NCBI RefSeq assembly: GCF_036488675.1
Contig: NZ_CP133151.1
Location: forward strand, 378,577-442,576
Direction: 5' to 3'
From: Sinorhizobium chiapasense
Lineage (GTDB): Bacteria > Pseudomonadota > Alphaproteobacteria > Rhizobiales > Rhizobiaceae
Length of the DNA stretch: 64,000 bases
The notes below the pieces were generated by a model. It was not told where the DNA came from, ran no database searches, and saw nothing but the letters and a program-made list of their open reading frames with translations. Numbering within the stretch: the first letter of the stretch is position 1; each line of letters starts with the position of its first letter. Positions 1 to 10,040 of this stretch are shown here, one piece after another. A program made the translations under genes and the position numbers.

Positions 1-195
1 TGTCAAGGGCACGCGTTCACCTGAGGGCTGCGGGGGCTGCAACCTTGTCGACGTCGGCCATGATCAAGCTCCCTCGCCCCGCCGCGCGCCTCGATCCCGT
101 GTCTGCAGGCCTCGGTCATCATCGACGGCACGCGCAACCAGAGCGGCCGAGCACATGAATGTTCACGTCACTCCCCGCCCGCCGAGAATGCAACC
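1..195 (+). other. Left-edge sequence before nifS, possible nifU remnant
   Basis: One plus-strand frame is open from base 2 to a TGA at 197-199, so it overlaps the nifS ATG as ATGA. Its translation contains a Cys-Gly-Gly-Cys motif near the window edge, which is faintly like the cysteine cluster of NifU, the usual upstream neighbour of nifS. The rest is Arg/Pro-rich and looks like non-coding GC-rich sequence. I see no -24/-12 promoter and no TGT-N10-ACA site here, so how nifS is expressed is not visible. Confidence 0.2.
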
Positions 196-1389
196 ATGAG
201 ATCTATCTATCTCGACAACAACGCAACGACACGGGTCGATCCTGAAGTGGTTGAAGCCATGCTGCCATTCTTCACGGATCAATTCGGAAATCCTTCTTCG
301 ACGCACGCTTTCGGCTCCTCCGTCGGCGTGGCGGTGAGAAAGGCGCGCCAGCAGTTGCAAGCGCTGATCGGAGCGGAGTTCGATTATGAGATCGCGTTCA
401 CCTCGGGCGGGACGGAAAGCGACACTACGGCGATCCTTTCGGCGCTCGAGGTGACGCCTGAGCGCACAGAGATCGTGACTTCCGCAGTCGAGCATCCGGC
501 CGTGCTGACACTTTGCGCGCACCTTGAGATGACCCGCGGCGTCAAGGTGCACCGCATTCCGGTGGATCAACACGGTCGTCTCGACCTCGATGCCTACAAG
601 GCCGCCCTCACCGCGCATGTAGCAATCGTTTCGCTCATGTGGGCGAATAATGAGACCGGTACAATCTTTCCCGTGGTTCAGCTCGCCGCCCAGGCCAAGC
701 TGGTCGGTGCCCTTTTTCATACAGACGCGGTCCAGGCGGTCGGGAAGATTCCAATAGATCTTAAATCGACTGCAATCGACATGCTTTCGCTCTCCAGCCA
801 TAAGCTGCACGGTCCAAAAGGAATCGGCGCGCTCTACGTAAAACGCGGCGTACGCTTCCGCTCGCTGATCAAGGGGGGGCATCAGGAGCGCGGCAGGCGC
901 GCGGGTACAGAGAATACGCCCGGCATAGTCGGACTCGGCAAAGCGGCCGAACTTGCCTCAAAATTCATGGATGACGAGAACACACGGGTAAAAGCTCTCC
1001 GAGACCGTCTGGAGAAGGGCGTTCTCCAGCGTGTTCCAGACACCTTCGTCACCGGCGATCCGCTGGAGCGGTTGCCGAACACCGCGAACATCGCGTTCGA
1101 ACATGCCGAAGGCGGTGGCATGCTGCGTCTACTCAATCGCCATGGCATCGCCTGCTCCTCCGGCTCGGCCTGCAGCTCCGGCTCGCTGGAATCGAGCCAT
1201 GTCCTGCGCGCGATGAATCTTCCTCAAACGGCGGCACAAGGGACAGTGCGGTTCTCCTTCTCACGCGACAATGGCGAGGAGGATGTCGACCGGGTGCTCG
1301 AAGTCATGCCCGGAATCGTGGAGGAACTGCGTGACACTCCCCGTCCTAAAGCACGTGCCGAAGACCACAATCCGGATAAGGCAAAGTAA
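196..1389 (+). CDS. nifS: NifS, nitrogenase-associated cysteine desulfurase
   Basis: This is a pyridoxal-phosphate enzyme that removes sulfur from L-cysteine for Fe-S and FeMo cofactor assembly. The 397 residues are normal for the family. The PLP lysine lies in SSHK (K203), and the catalytic cysteine is in the SSGSAC motif (C326). The N-terminus (YLDNNATTRVDPEV) and the HTDAVQ and NNETGT motifs are all typical of the NifS/IscS group. The start is the ATG at 196, with only a weak GAGA-type ribosome site. It is followed after 242 bases by nifW, and nifS-nifW adjacency is known in rhizobia. Placement inside a nif cluster favours NifS over housekeeping IscS/SufS. Confidence 0.95.
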   Translation: MRSIYLDNNATTRVDPEVVEAMLPFFTDQFGNPSSTHAFGSSVGVAVRKARQQLQALIGAEFDYEIAFTSGGTESDTTAILSALEVTPERTEIVTSAVEHPAVLTLCAHLEMTRGVKVHRIPVDQHGRLDLDAYKAALTAHVAIVSLMWANNETGTIFPVVQLAAQAKLVGALFHTDAVQAVGKIPIDLKSTAIDMLSLSSHKLHGPKGIGALYVKRGVRFRSLIKGGHQERGRRAGTENTPGIVGLGKAAELASKFMDDENTRVKALRDRLEKGVLQRVPDTFVTGDPLERLPNTANIAFEHAEGGGMLRLLNRHGIACSSGSACSSGSLESSHVLRAMNLPQTAAQGTVRFSFSRDNGEEDVDRVLEVMPGIVEELRDTPRPKARAEDHNPDKAK

Positions 1390-1631
1390 GATGCGGCCGC
1401 CGCTCATGAAGCCTTCACTCTTTCAACCCTGCGACGGCGAGCACGCGTCTGATGTCGCCTTCGCTACGGCAGAGAAGTTGGGGCGCTTGCCGCTTCTTTC
1501 GCTGCTGCCGGCATCCCGGCTGCCGACGCAATCGCTCGCCAGCCAACCGCATCACCTCCCTCGAAGCGCTCACTTTACGGCTGGAGCCTCAGATGCGGGA
1601 ACACTTGAGACCACCGGTTGGGAGAATGCGT

Positions 1632-2015
1632 ATGACCAGGTGTTTTGATGAGAGCCATCATATTGATGTCAAGGATATCCTCGCGCGGCTAAGGAGCCTG
1701 TCGGCTGCAGAGGAGTTCTTCGCAGCGCTTGGCGTCTCCTATGACCCGAAAGTGCTCAACGTCTCACGTCTCCATATCATGAAGCGTATGGGCCAATATC
1801 TCGGCGAAGAAGATTTCGCCGGTCTGCCCGACCAGGTGATCGCGGCTCGGGCCCGCGCCATGCTGGAACGGGCCTACGAGGATTTTGCGACTTCCTCCCC
1901 GCTCGCGCACCGGGTCTTCAAGGTGCTCAAGGACCACGACCCGGACAATCCCGCTCCACCGGGCCGCACCTTCGTGCCGTTCGACTCCGTTCTGAAGCCG
2001 ATCGAGAAGAAATGA
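1632..2015 (+). CDS. nifW: NifW, nitrogenase stabilising/protective protein
   Basis: NifW is a small protein of about 100-130 residues that associates with the MoFe protein and helps protect it from oxygen. This copy has 127 residues. Family-like segments include the N-terminal LRSLSAAEEFF stretch, FGVSYDP-like ALGVSYDPKVLNV, and RLHIMKRMGQYL. Two in-frame ATGs exist, at 1626 and 1632. The GGGAG at 1620-1624 sits one base from the first and seven from the second, so 1632 was chosen. The 242 bases between nifS and nifW contain no recognisable gene. A NifA-type upstream site for the next operon lies just after the stop codon. Confidence 0.93.
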   Translation: MTRCFDESHHIDVKDILARLRSLSAAEEFFAALGVSYDPKVLNVSRLHIMKRMGQYLGEEDFAGLPDQVIAARARAMLERAYEDFATSSPLAHRVFKVLKDHDPDNPAPPGRTFVPFDSVLKPIEKK

Positions 2016-2040
2016 GTCCGTCGCGGTTGCGACGCGTCGA

Positions 2041-2056
2041 TGTCGCGAACCCGACA
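2041..2056 (+). promoter_or_regulatory. NifA upstream activator sequence for fixA
   Basis: The sequence reads TGT, ten bases, ACA, an exact match to the NifA binding consensus TGT-N10-ACA. It lies 76 bases before the first base of the -24/-12 promoter of fixA, a usual distance for a NifA site. Confidence 0.85.
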
Positions 2057-2132
2057 ACTTCGGCTAAGACGCCGCAACCTCTGAACTGGAAAGGCCCCTC
2101 TTTTCAAAACGATAGGGGGAGCGCGGAGCGTT

Positions 2133-2148
2133 TGGCACAAATAATGCT
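2133..2148 (+). promoter_or_regulatory. Sigma-54 (-24/-12) promoter of fixABCX
   Basis: TGGCACAAATAATGCT fits the -24/-12 consensus TGGCAYR-N4-TTGCW with one mismatch. The invariant GG and GC are ten bases apart. It lies 58 bases before the fixA start codon and downstream of a perfect NifA site. Confidence 0.9.
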
Positions 2149-2205
2149 TGCAAGGAAATGAAGTGCCAAGCCCGCCATCCAAACAGGAGGGAGCAAGAAC
2201 CCGCC

Positions 2206-3057
2206 ATGCACATCGTAATCTGTATCAAGCAGGTGCCGGACTCCGCACAGATACGAGTCCATCCGGTGACGAACACAATCATGCGTCAGGGTGTGCCAAC
2301 CATTATCAACCCCTACGACCTGTTCGCCCTGGAGGAGGCACTCAAATTGCGCGACGCCCATGGCGGCGAGGTCACCGTGCTCACCATGGGGCCGCCCATG
2401 GCAGAGGACGCTTTGCGCAAGGCGCTCACTTACGGCGCCGACCGCGCGGTACTTTTGACCGACCGATATTTCGCCGGCTCCGACACTCTGGCGACCTCAT
2501 TCGCTCTTTCTCAAGCTATCGCGAAGATCGGCGAGACCTTCGGTACGCCTGATATCGTCTTCACCGGCAAGCAGACGATCGACGGCGACACCGCCCAAGT
2601 CGGGCCCGGCATCGCCAAGCGCCTCGACCTCCTGCAGCTCACCTACGTCGCGAAGATCGCCTCCATTGATCTAAACACGCGGGAGATCACAGTAGAGCGC
2701 CGCTCGGAAGGCGGCACGCAAACGCTGATGAGCAAGCTCCCTTGCCTCATCACAATGCTGGAAGGCACCAATGAGATCCGCCGCGGCTCGCTAGACGACG
2801 CGCTACGTGCCGCGCGCAGCCGGATCGTGAAGTGGAGCGCGGCCGACGCCGGTATTGAGGACCTCACCAAATGCGGCCTGCGCGGTTCTCCAACCGTCGT
2901 CAAGCGCGTCTTTGCCCCTGCTGCGCGGGCCGAAAAGGCGGAGCAAATCGAAACCACCGAAAAGACGCCGCGCGATCTTGCCGATGAGTTGATCGCCGGG
3001 ATCTTCTCGCGCCAGCCGGCGCTGGAAGACGAACTCGCCTTCGATGGCGACGCGTGA
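2206..3057 (+). CDS. fixA: FixA, electron transfer flavoprotein beta-like subunit
   Basis: FixA and FixB form an electron-transfer flavoprotein which, with FixC and FixX, is thought to bifurcate electrons from NADH and supply low-potential electrons to nitrogenase. The protein is 283 residues long and starts MHIVICIKQVPDS, the standard beginning of ETF beta subunits. The frame is open farther upstream (an ATG at 2158), but the family alignment and the AGGAGG/GGGAG sequence at 2185-2193 support the ATG at 2206. It is the first gene of fixABCX, behind a NifA/sigma-54 promoter, and its stop is 15 bases before fixB. Confidence 0.96.
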   Translation: MHIVICIKQVPDSAQIRVHPVTNTIMRQGVPTIINPYDLFALEEALKLRDAHGGEVTVLTMGPPMAEDALRKALTYGADRAVLLTDRYFAGSDTLATSFALSQAIAKIGETFGTPDIVFTGKQTIDGDTAQVGPGIAKRLDLLQLTYVAKIASIDLNTREITVERRSEGGTQTLMSKLPCLITMLEGTNEIRRGSLDDALRAARSRIVKWSAADAGIEDLTKCGLRGSPTVVKRVFAPAARAEKAEQIETTEKTPRDLADELIAGIFSRQPALEDELAFDGDA

Positions 3058-3072
3058 AGGCAAGGAGCAACG

Positions 3073-4182
3073 ATGTTGAACACGAAGCAAGGCACCCCTC
3101 CTCCAGCCGCTGGCCGCGCCGGCATGAAGAAGGAACTGCCCGAGCATTTCAAGGACTACCGGCACGTTTGGGTCTTCATCGAGCTGGAGCGGGGCCAGGT
3201 CCATCCCGTCTCCTTCGAGCTGCTCGGCGAAGGCCGCAAGCTCGCTGACAAACTGGGGGTCGAGCTTGCCGGCGTCGTTCTCGGACCGGCGGGAGAGGCC
3301 ACCCTTTATGCCGTTGCCGAGGCCTTTGCTTACGGCGCCGATCTTGCCTACCTGGTCGAGGCGCCGCTCCTCGAAGACTACCGCAACGAGCCCTTCACCA
3401 AAGCAATGACGGACTTGGTCACGACATACAAACCGGAGATCCTGCTTCTCGGTGCGACCACGCTCGGCCGCGATCTTGCCGGTTCCGTTGCGACGACGTT
3501 GTTGACGGGACTGACGGCCGACTGCACCGAACTTGATGTGGATGCGGAAGGCTCGCTCGCCGCAACTCGGCCGACTTTCGGCGGCTCCCTGCTATGCACA
3601 ATCTACACCCTCAACTGCCGTCCGCAGATGGCAACAGTGCGGCCAAGGGTCATGGCCATGCCGCAGCGCGTGAACAAGCCGATCGGGCGTGTCATTCAGC
3701 ACGACGTCCCGATGATAGAGGAAGAGATCGTTACCAAGGCCCTCGGCTTCCTGTCCGATGGCCAGTCGTCGACCGCCAATCTCGCCTATGCCGACGTCGT
3801 GGTTGCCGGAGGCCTTGGTCTGGGCGCGGCGGAGAACCTGAAGCTTGTAAAGAATCTCGCGCGGGCGATTGGGGCCGAATATGGCTGTTCGCGTCCGTTG
3901 GTCCAGAAGGGCTGGATGCCGGCTGATCGGCAGATCGGCCAAACCGGCAAGACCATCCGGCCGAAGCTCTACATCGCGGCCGGGATCTCGGGCGCCATCC
4001 AACACCGGGTTGGCGTCGGGGGAGCTGATCTCATTGTGGCGATCAACACCGACCGAAACGCACCGATTTTCGATTTCGCTCACCTCGGCGTGGTGACCGA
4101 TGCGATCCGCTTCCTGCCGTCCTTGACGGAAGTCTTCACCCATAGGCTGTCGCCGCACAGTCGCGATAAGCTTGCGAACTAA
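3073..4182 (+). CDS. fixB: FixB, electron transfer flavoprotein alpha-like subunit
   Basis: This is the partner of FixA, binding FAD in its C-terminal half. The 369 residues match the family. The C-terminal part shows the ETF alpha FAD-binding pattern: a VAGGLGLG segment, a [13 protein letters not shown] segment, [23 protein letters not shown], and later an [13 protein letters not shown] stretch. The last two are hallmarks of ETF alpha. AGGAG lies just before the ATG. The gene sits between fixA (15-base gap) and fixC (11-base gap), so the three are surely co-transcribed. Confidence 0.96.
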   Translation: MLNTKQGTPPPAAGRAGMKKELPEHFKDYRHVWVFIELERGQVHPVSFELLGEGRKLADKLGVELAGVVLGPAGEATLYAVAEAFAYGADLAYLVEAPLLEDYRNEPFTKAMTDLVTTYKPEILLLGATTLGRDLAGSVATTLLTGLTADCTELDVDAEGSLAATRPTFGGSLLCTIYTLNCRPQMATVRPRVMAMPQRVNKPIGRVIQHDVPMIEEEIVTKALGFLSDGQSSTANLAYADVVVAGGLGLGAAENLKLVKNLARAIGAEYGCSRPLVQKGWMPADRQIGQTGKTIRPKLYIAAGISGAIQHRVGVGGADLIVAINTDRNAPIFDFAHLGVVTDAIRFLPSLTEVFTHRLSPHSRDKLAN

Positions 4183-4193
4183 GGGGCACGACC

Positions 4194-5501
4194 ATGACCG
4201 AGGAAAAGTTCGACGCCATAGTTATCGGGGCCGGTATGGCCGGCAACGCAGCCGCTTACACCATGGCGAGCCGCGGCCTGAAGGTGCTGCAGCTGGAGCG
4301 CGGCGAGTATCCGGGCTCCAAGAATGTCCAGGGCGCCATCATGTACTCAAATATGCTGGAGAAAATCATCCCGGACTTTCGGGATGATGCGCCTCTCGAG
4401 CGGCATCTGGTCGAGCAACGCTTCTGGATGATGGACGACACATCCCACGTCGGGATGCAATACCGCTCGGATGACTTCAACGAGTCGAGACCAAACCGCT
4501 ATACGGTCATTCGTGCCCAGTTCGACAAGTGGTTTTCGCGCCAGGTGCGCGAGGCGGGAGCGACGGTTCTGTGCGAAACGACGGTGACGGAACTCGCCCG
4601 CGATGCAGATGGGAAAGTGATCGGCGTTCACACTGACCGCACCGGCGACGTGATCCTGGCGGACGTGGTCGTTCTCGCAGAAGGGGTCAATGGGCTGCTC
4701 GGCACGCGGGCTGGCTTGCGTGAGACGCCGAAACCCGAAACCGTGGCGCTTGCAGTCAAGGAAATGCATTTCCTGCCGGAAGAGGTGATCGATCAGCGCT
4801 TCGGCCTTAAGGCCAACGAAGGCTGCGTGATCGAGGCAGCCGGAACCATCTCCCGTAGCATGGCTGGGCTCGCCTTCCTCTACACCAACAAAGAGTCGAT
4901 CTCGATCGGCATCGGCTGCCTCGTCTCGGATTTTGCCGCGACGATGGAGAGCCCTTACGACCTGCTCGAAAACTTCAAGAACCATCCGTCGGTCCGGCCG
5001 CTGATCGCAGATTCGGAGGTCAAGGAATATGCCGCTCATCTCATTCCGGAAGGTGGTTACAAGGCAATCCCGCAGCTCTTCGGCAATGGCTGGGTGGTCG
5101 CAGGCGACGCCGCGCAGCTCAACAACGCCGTGCACCGGGAGGGATCCAATCTCGCCATGACGTCCGGGCGCCTCGCCGGTGAAGCCATCTTGCAGGTCAA
5201 GAAACGCGGGGACCCAATGATCAAGGAGAACCTCGCCCTCTACAAGTCGAAGCTGGACAAGTCCTTCGTCATAAAAGATTTGCGGAAATACAAGGACATG
5301 CCCGCCCTGCTCCACACCAATTCCCGCAATTTCTTCACGACATATCCGCAATTGCTGTCGCAGGCTGCACAGAACTTCATGCGTGTCGACAGCACCCCGA
5401 AGCTCGACAAGGAACGGGCGACTACGGCGGCCTTCGTCAAGGAGCGCTCGCGCTGGGGGCTCGTTAGTGACGCAGTCCGCTTGGCATTCGCCTGGCGCTG
5501 A
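4194..5501 (+). CDS. fixC: FixC, flavoprotein (ETF-quinone oxidoreductase-like)
   Basis: FixC is an FAD-dependent membrane-associated oxidoreductase related to ETF:ubiquinone oxidoreductase. It is thought to pass the high-potential branch of FixAB electrons to quinone. The protein has 435 residues. The N-terminus carries the Rossmann dinucleotide-binding motif [10 protein letters not shown] at about residues 12-21. A second FAD motif, [20 protein letters not shown], lies near residue 303. The gene follows fixB by 11 bases and precedes fixX by 12 bases. Confidence 0.96.
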   Translation: MTEEKFDAIVIGAGMAGNAAAYTMASRGLKVLQLERGEYPGSKNVQGAIMYSNMLEKIIPDFRDDAPLERHLVEQRFWMMDDTSHVGMQYRSDDFNESRPNRYTVIRAQFDKWFSRQVREAGATVLCETTVTELARDADGKVIGVHTDRTGDVILADVVVLAEGVNGLLGTRAGLRETPKPETVALAVKEMHFLPEEVIDQRFGLKANEGCVIEAAGTISRSMAGLAFLYTNKESISIGIGCLVSDFAATMESPYDLLENFKNHPSVRPLIADSEVKEYAAHLIPEGGYKAIPQLFGNGWVVAGDAAQLNNAVHREGSNLAMTSGRLAGEAILQVKKRGDPMIKENLALYKSKLDKSFVIKDLRKYKDMPALLHTNSRNFFTTYPQLLSQAAQNFMRVDSTPKLDKERATTAAFVKERSRWGLVSDAVRLAFAWR

Positions 5502-5513
5502 AGGAGAGATGAG

Positions 5514-5813
5514 ATGACGATCGCAGTCACCAACTTGCGCGTAGAGGAAAAGCTTTATCAAAATCGCTATGTAGTCGATTCAGGACGCCCGCACATTAAA
5601 GTGCGACCGCACCAGTCGCCGAGCGCGAAACTCTACGCCCTCACAAGCGTCTGCCCGGCCAAATGCTATGAGTTGAATGACAAGGGCCAAGTGGAGATCA
5701 CCGCCGACGGGTGCATGGAGTGCGGCACATGCAGAGTCCTTTGCGAGGCAAGTGGTGAGATCGAGTGGAATTACCCGCGAGGCGGCTTCGGTGTCCTCTT
5801 CAAGTTCGGATGA
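5514..5813 (+). CDS. fixX: FixX, ferredoxin-like protein
   Basis: This 99-residue Fe-S protein is the last member of the fixABCX set and accepts electrons from FixC or FixAB. Cysteines occur as CPAKCYE and then [11 protein letters not shown], which suits one [4Fe-4S] cluster of the FixX type. The C-terminal [14 protein letters not shown] is characteristic of the family. The start has a GGAGAGATG-type ribosome site. The 154 bases after the stop lead to nifA, and I found no good -24/-12 promoter in them, so nifA is probably at least partly expressed by read-through from fixA. Confidence 0.95.
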   Translation: MTIAVTNLRVEEKLYQNRYVVDSGRPHIKVRPHQSPSAKLYALTSVCPAKCYELNDKGQVEITADGCMECGTCRVLCEASGEIEWNYPRGGFGVLFKFG

Positions 5814-5967
5814 CTAGCTCGCAGGCCCTCCCGCGAATGTCGCAAGCAGCATTGGATTTTTCAGGTTGTCGAAAATGTGCACAATAGGGCTTTGGAATCA
5901 TATGCTTCCAGAGTTCAGAAGAAAAAAGGCGCTTGGAGGAGCACCTGACAACCCCTGAGGAGTTCAC

Positions 5968-7701
5968 ATGCTGCATGATCGGTTCGATGAAGGAAGGCGG
6001 TCTGATTCATCCATTAAAACCAAGACGGATATCTCCAGCGTAATTTACCAGATATCGAAAGTCCTGATGGCCCCCACCCGGCCGGAGATCATGCTCACCA
6101 ATGTCGTGAACATCCTCTCCTCGATGCTCGACTTGCGTCATGGAGCAATCGTCGTCCTCGACGATGAAAACGAGCCAGAAATTGTCGCGACTGCCGGCGT
6201 CACGCCCTCACCTCCATCCGGCCGTGACCGAATTATACCGCAGGCCGCAATAGACGAGATCGTCGCTACGGGGGCACCCGTCGTCATACAGGATGCCAGC
6301 AAATCGGAGCTCTTCCGGGCTCACCTTCAGACGTCCTCGAACGGCGGCGCCATCCCAGGTCGTTTTATTGGTGTCCCGGTAAAGGCCGAGCGCAGGATTC
6401 TTGGAGCGCTATCGGTCGTCCGCGCCAGGGGCGACGCCACTGGCTTGCCCTATGACGAAGACGTTCGCTTTCTCACAATGGTTGCCAACCTTGTCGGCCA
6501 GACTATCTGGCTCCATCGCACTTTTGGCATGGATGGCCAGCGGCTCATGGAGGAGCAATGCAGACGGGAAAAATCCCCAGACGATGAGAGGAACGACACC
6601 GGCGGGCGTCTGCCTGCCAAAATCGACTGGATCGTCGGGGAAAGTCCCGCAGTCAAGCAGGTGCTCGAAACCGTCTCGGCCGTGGCCCCAACCAATACCA
6701 CCGTCCTTCTGCGGGGCGAAAGCGGCACCGGCAAGGAATTCTTCGCACAGGCCATCCATGAGCTTTCACCTCGGAGGAAGAAACCTTTCGTAAGGTTGAA
6801 CTGCGCCGCATTGCCTGAAGGCGTTCTGGAATCAGAGCTGTTTGGGCATGAAAAGGGTGCCTTCACCGGGGCTATCTCGCAGCGCGCGGGTCGTTTCGAA
6901 CTGGCCAATGGCGGAACCCTGTTGCTTGATGAAATCGGCGAGATCTCGCCTGCATTTCAGGCCAAGCTGTTGCGCGTCTTGCAGGAAGGTGAACTGGAGC
7001 GGGTTGGCGGCACCAGAACGCTAAGGGTCGACGTGCGGCTCATATGCGCCACCAACAGGGACCTCGAGACAGCTGTCGTCAATGGAGAGTTCAGGGCTGA
7101 TCTTTATTACCGCATCAATGTGGTCCCAATTGTCTTGCCGCCGCTCAGAGAGCGACCCGGCGATATTTCGCGCCTTGCAAAGGCTTTCCTCAAACGATTC
7201 AACAAGGAGAACGGCCGCGAACTCGCTTTCGCGCCGTCGGCGCTCCAACTGGTCTCGCAATGCCGTTTCCCTGGGAACGTCCGTGAGCTTGAAAATTGCG
7301 TGCGAAGGACGGCAACACTCGCGCAATCCACGACGATCGTTCAGTCGGATTTCGCCTGCCAGAACAGCCAGTGCCTCTCTTCGCTACTGTGGAAAGGAGC
7401 CGACGGTTCAAACGGCGGCAATGCCACCGATGACCTCGCCAGGGGAATGCCGGCTGGATCGCCGCTCACAGTCAGGCGTGTCGGCGGCTCGGAGAGCGAG
7501 GCGTCGTGCTCCAACGCCTGCGACCCGAACGATCCTGCTTGCCCCGCAATGGGTGCGCGTCTGACCGAGCGCGAGCGACTGATCGACGCGATGGAGAAGT
7601 CCGGCTGGGTTCAGGCCAAGGCGGCTCGCGTCCTCGGCCTCACCCCGCGTCAGGTCGGTTATGCTCTGCGCCGGCATCAAATCGAGATAAAGAAGTTCTA
7701 G
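5968..7701 (+). CDS. nifA: NifA, oxygen-sensitive sigma-54 activator of nif/fix genes
   Basis: NifA is an enhancer-binding activator that opens sigma-54 promoters. Its 577 residues comprise an N-terminal GAF domain (about 35-190), a central AAA+ domain with Walker A GESGTGKE (about 249-256) and the sigma-54 contact motif GAFTGA (about 297), and a C-terminal Fis-type helix-turn-helix (about 530-575). Cysteines C432, C444, C464 and C469 form the exact C-X11-C-X19-C-X4-C pattern of rhizobial NifA, which makes the protein directly oxygen-sensitive. AGGAG precedes the ATG. Targets visible here are the fixA promoter with its upstream site and the nifB promoter. Confidence 0.97.
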   Translation: MLHDRFDEGRRSDSSIKTKTDISSVIYQISKVLMAPTRPEIMLTNVVNILSSMLDLRHGAIVVLDDENEPEIVATAGVTPSPPSGRDRIIPQAAIDEIVATGAPVVIQDASKSELFRAHLQTSSNGGAIPGRFIGVPVKAERRILGALSVVRARGDATGLPYDEDVRFLTMVANLVGQTIWLHRTFGMDGQRLMEEQCRREKSPDDERNDTGGRLPAKIDWIVGESPAVKQVLETVSAVAPTNTTVLLRGESGTGKEFFAQAIHELSPRRKKPFVRLNCAALPEGVLESELFGHEKGAFTGAISQRAGRFELANGGTLLLDEIGEISPAFQAKLLRVLQEGELERVGGTRTLRVDVRLICATNRDLETAVVNGEFRADLYYRINVVPIVLPPLRERPGDISRLAKAFLKRFNKENGRELAFAPSALQLVSQCRFPGNVRELENCVRRTATLAQSTTIVQSDFACQNSQCLSSLLWKGADGSNGGNATDDLARGMPAGSPLTVRRVGGSESEASCSNACDPNDPACPAMGARLTERERLIDAMEKSGWVQAKAARVLGLTPRQVGYALRRHQIEIKKF

Positions 7702-7882
7702 CCTGCTGGTGACGTCAACCGTCAGGCCAAACTTGCCCCGCCTCCCCTCGTGTGCTTGAGACGCGGCGCCTTTCGAACCCTTGCCTGTCCACAGTCGGAA
7801 ACCTCACAAAACCATGTCGGCTAGGAAATGGAGGGAATCGGACAAGAAAAGCTAACCGATTGAAGGGAATAGCGCTTTTCGT

Positions 7883-7898
7883 TGGCATGGCTCTTGCG
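7883..7898 (+). promoter_or_regulatory. Sigma-54 (-24/-12) promoter of nifB
   Basis: TGGCATGGCTCTTGCG is a full match to TGGCAYR-N4-TTGC. It lies 37 bases before the nifB start. I found no exact TGT-N10-ACA site in the 180 bases between nifA and this promoter, so activation may use a diverged NifA site. Confidence 0.9.
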
Positions 7899-7934
7899 TT
7901 TTGTACCGCGACGTTATGAGCAACGGAGCCTTCA

Positions 7935-9416
7935 ATGTCCTCACCGATGATTTCGCTTAAAAGCCTGACCAGCAAGACAACAATGAATCAGTTGCTGGCG
8001 ACCGCGAAGTCCGGTGCTTGCGCTTCCTCATCCTGCGGTTCGCCCGCAAAGCCGGACGACGTGGACCCTGATACCTGGGAGAAGATCAAGGACCATCCCT
8101 GCTATTCAGAAGAAGCGCACCACTATTTCGCACGCATGCACGTCGCGGTCGCCCCAGCCTGCAATATCCAGTGTAACTACTGCAATCGTAAATATGACTG
8201 CGCCAATGAAAGCCGGCCCGGGGTCGTCTCGGAAAGGCTCACGCCGGACCAGGCGCTGCGAAAGGTCATTGCGGTCGCCAATGAAGTCCCGCAGCTTTCC
8301 GTACTCGGCATCGCCGGACCGGGCGATGCCTGCTATGACTGGAAGAAGACAAAGGCGACATTTGAACGAGTCGCGAGCGAAATCCCCGACATCAAGCTGT
8401 GCCTTTCGACGAACGGTCTAGCGCTGCCCGACCATGTCGACGAGCTTGCTGACATGAACGTTGATCACGTGACGATCACCATCAACATGGTCGATCCGGA
8501 GATCGGTGCGAAGATATATCCCTGGATTTTTCATGACCATCGCCGCTTCACTGGACTCGAAGCCGCCAAAATCCTGCACGAGCGACAGATGTTGGGTCTG
8601 GAAATGCTGACCGCGCGCGGCATCCTCACCAAGATCAATTCGGTGATGATCCCCGGGGTAAACGACGAGCACCTGATCGAGGTGAACAAATGGGTCAAGG
8701 AGCGCGGCGCGTTCCTGCACAACGTGATGCCGCTGATTTCCGACCCGGAGCATGGCACCCATTACGGCCTGACCGGGCAGCGCGGCCCGCGGGCGGTCGA
8801 ACTGAAGACGCTTCAAGATCGTCTCGATGGCGGCGCCAGGCTGATGCGCCATTGCCGGCAGTGCCGGGCCGATGCGGTCGGCCTTCTGGGCGAGGACCGT
8901 GGCCAGGAATTTACCCTGGACCGGATTCCCGGCGAGGTGAGCTACGACGCCAGCAAGCGCGAGACCTATCGGGAGGTGGTCGCGCGCGAGCGAGGTGATC
9001 ACGTGGCGGCCAAGAGCGAGGCAATCGGGATGGTCAAGACGGCAGGCTCCAGTGGGTTACTCCTCGTCGCCGTAGCCACCAAAGGCGGCGGCCGCATCAA
9101 CGAACATTTCGGCCATGCGAAGGAATTCCAGGTTTATGAAGCCTCGGCCATCGGGATCAACCTCGTCGGGCATCGCAAGGTCGAGCAGTATTGCCGCGGC
9201 GGCTGGGGCGAGGAGTCCACCCTAGATGACGTCATCGCTGCGCTCGATGGTATCGATATCCTGTTGTGCGCCAAAATCGGAGATTGCCCTAAGGATCAGC
9301 TCACGAAGGCCGGAGTCCGAGTAACGGACGATTATGGCTATGACTACATCGAGACGGCCATCAGCGCACTTTACGCCGCCGAATTTGGGCTCGAGCCACT
9401 GGCGGCTACGGCCTGA
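7935..9416 (+). CDS. nifB: NifB, radical SAM FeMo-cofactor precursor synthase
   Basis: NifB fuses Fe-S units and inserts a carbide to make NifB-co, the precursor of the nitrogenase cofactor. It has 493 residues. The radical-SAM cysteine motif is C76-X3-C80-X2-C83, followed by the NifB-specific [13 protein letters not shown]. The C-terminal part (about 370-480) is a NifX/NafY-like domain that starts near [22 protein letters not shown] precedes the ATG. It is the first gene of nifB-fdxN-nifZ-fixU with its own sigma-54 promoter. Confidence 0.97.
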   Translation: MSSPMISLKSLTSKTTMNQLLATAKSGACASSSCGSPAKPDDVDPDTWEKIKDHPCYSEEAHHYFARMHVAVAPACNIQCNYCNRKYDCANESRPGVVSERLTPDQALRKVIAVANEVPQLSVLGIAGPGDACYDWKKTKATFERVASEIPDIKLCLSTNGLALPDHVDELADMNVDHVTITINMVDPEIGAKIYPWIFHDHRRFTGLEAAKILHERQMLGLEMLTARGILTKINSVMIPGVNDEHLIEVNKWVKERGAFLHNVMPLISDPEHGTHYGLTGQRGPRAVELKTLQDRLDGGARLMRHCRQCRADAVGLLGEDRGQEFTLDRIPGEVSYDASKRETYREVVARERGDHVAAKSEAIGMVKTAGSSGLLLVAVATKGGGRINEHFGHAKEFQVYEASAIGINLVGHRKVEQYCRGGWGEESTLDDVIAALDGIDILLCAKIGDCPKDQLTKAGVRVTDDYGYDYIETAISALYAAEFGLEPLAATA

Positions 9417-9450
9417 CCGCCCGTCATTCCAACAAAACCAGGAGCTGAAA

Positions 9451-9645
9451 ATGGCCTTCCGGATCATCGCATCCCAATGCACCCAATGCGGTGCCTGTGA
9501 ATTCGAATGTCCCTCCGGCGCGATCAAATTCAAGGGAGAGGCCTACGTGATCGATCCGGAAAAGTGCACCGAATGCAAGGGAGAATTCGAATTGCAGCAA
9601 TGTGCCTCCGTATGTCCAGTGCCAAAGACCTGCATTCCTGCCTGA
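9451..9645 (+). CDS. fdxN: FdxN, 2[4Fe-4S] ferredoxin
   Basis: This 64-residue bacterial-type ferredoxin lies directly after nifB, as in other rhizobia. It is thought to supply electrons to NifB or nitrogenase. The first cluster motif is [12 protein letters not shown]. The second is [23 protein letters not shown], with the enlarged spacing typical of FdxN. The frame is open upstream into nifB, but the CCAGGAGCTGAAA sequence places the start at ATG 9451. Confidence 0.94.
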   Translation: MAFRIIASQCTQCGACEFECPSGAIKFKGEAYVIDPEKCTECKGEFELQQCASVCPVPKTCIPA

Positions 9646-9737
9646 CCTCCAGGCGATTTACCGACTGGCCACGGTGTCCTCCGGAGGGCCGTCGGGTTCC
9701 TTTCGACTTCATGCAGCCGAGGAATGGAGGAACCGCC

Positions 9738-10040
9738 ATGGGCCTTCAACGCGAACAGGAAGTGGAAATCCGCAAGCCGCCCCGATTCATGCCGGGTGAG
9801 CGGGTCCGTGCCACACGCCACATCAAGAATGACGGCACCTATCCCGGCAAAAATATCGGCGAAAACCTGGTGCGGAAGGGCGACGAGGGTTATGTGCGCG
9901 ACATTGGTACCTTTCTCCAGCAGTTCTACGTCTATGCCGTCGAGTGGGTCGATCGCGGCACCGTTGTCGGCATGCGCGCGCGTGAACTGACGAGCCTCCA
10001 GAAAACTGTCACTGTCCTCAATGAAGGGATAGCCAAATGA
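9738..10040 (+). CDS. nifZ: NifZ, nitrogenase P-cluster maturation protein
   Basis: NifZ acts in maturation of the P-cluster pair of the MoFe protein. This copy is 100 residues long, with the conserved GERVRATRHIKNDGTYPGKN and GDEGYVRDIGTFLQ segments. The start at ATG 9738 follows a GGAGGAACCGCC ribosome site. The frame extends upstream, but without family similarity. It overlaps the next gene by four bases (ATGA), so the two are translationally coupled. Confidence 0.94.
   Translation: MGLQREQEVEIRKPPRFMPGERVRATRHIKNDGTYPGKNIGENLVRKGDEGYVRDIGTFLQQFYVYAVEWVDRGTVVGMRARELTSLQKTVTVLNEGIAK

Noticed and set aside
1390..1631. Open frames between nifS and nifW
   Set aside because: They have no family features and no ribosome site, and they overlap in several frames.
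4347..5561. Minus-strand frame of 404 codons opposite fixC
   Set aside because: It is a shadow of fixC, with no motifs and no ribosome site.
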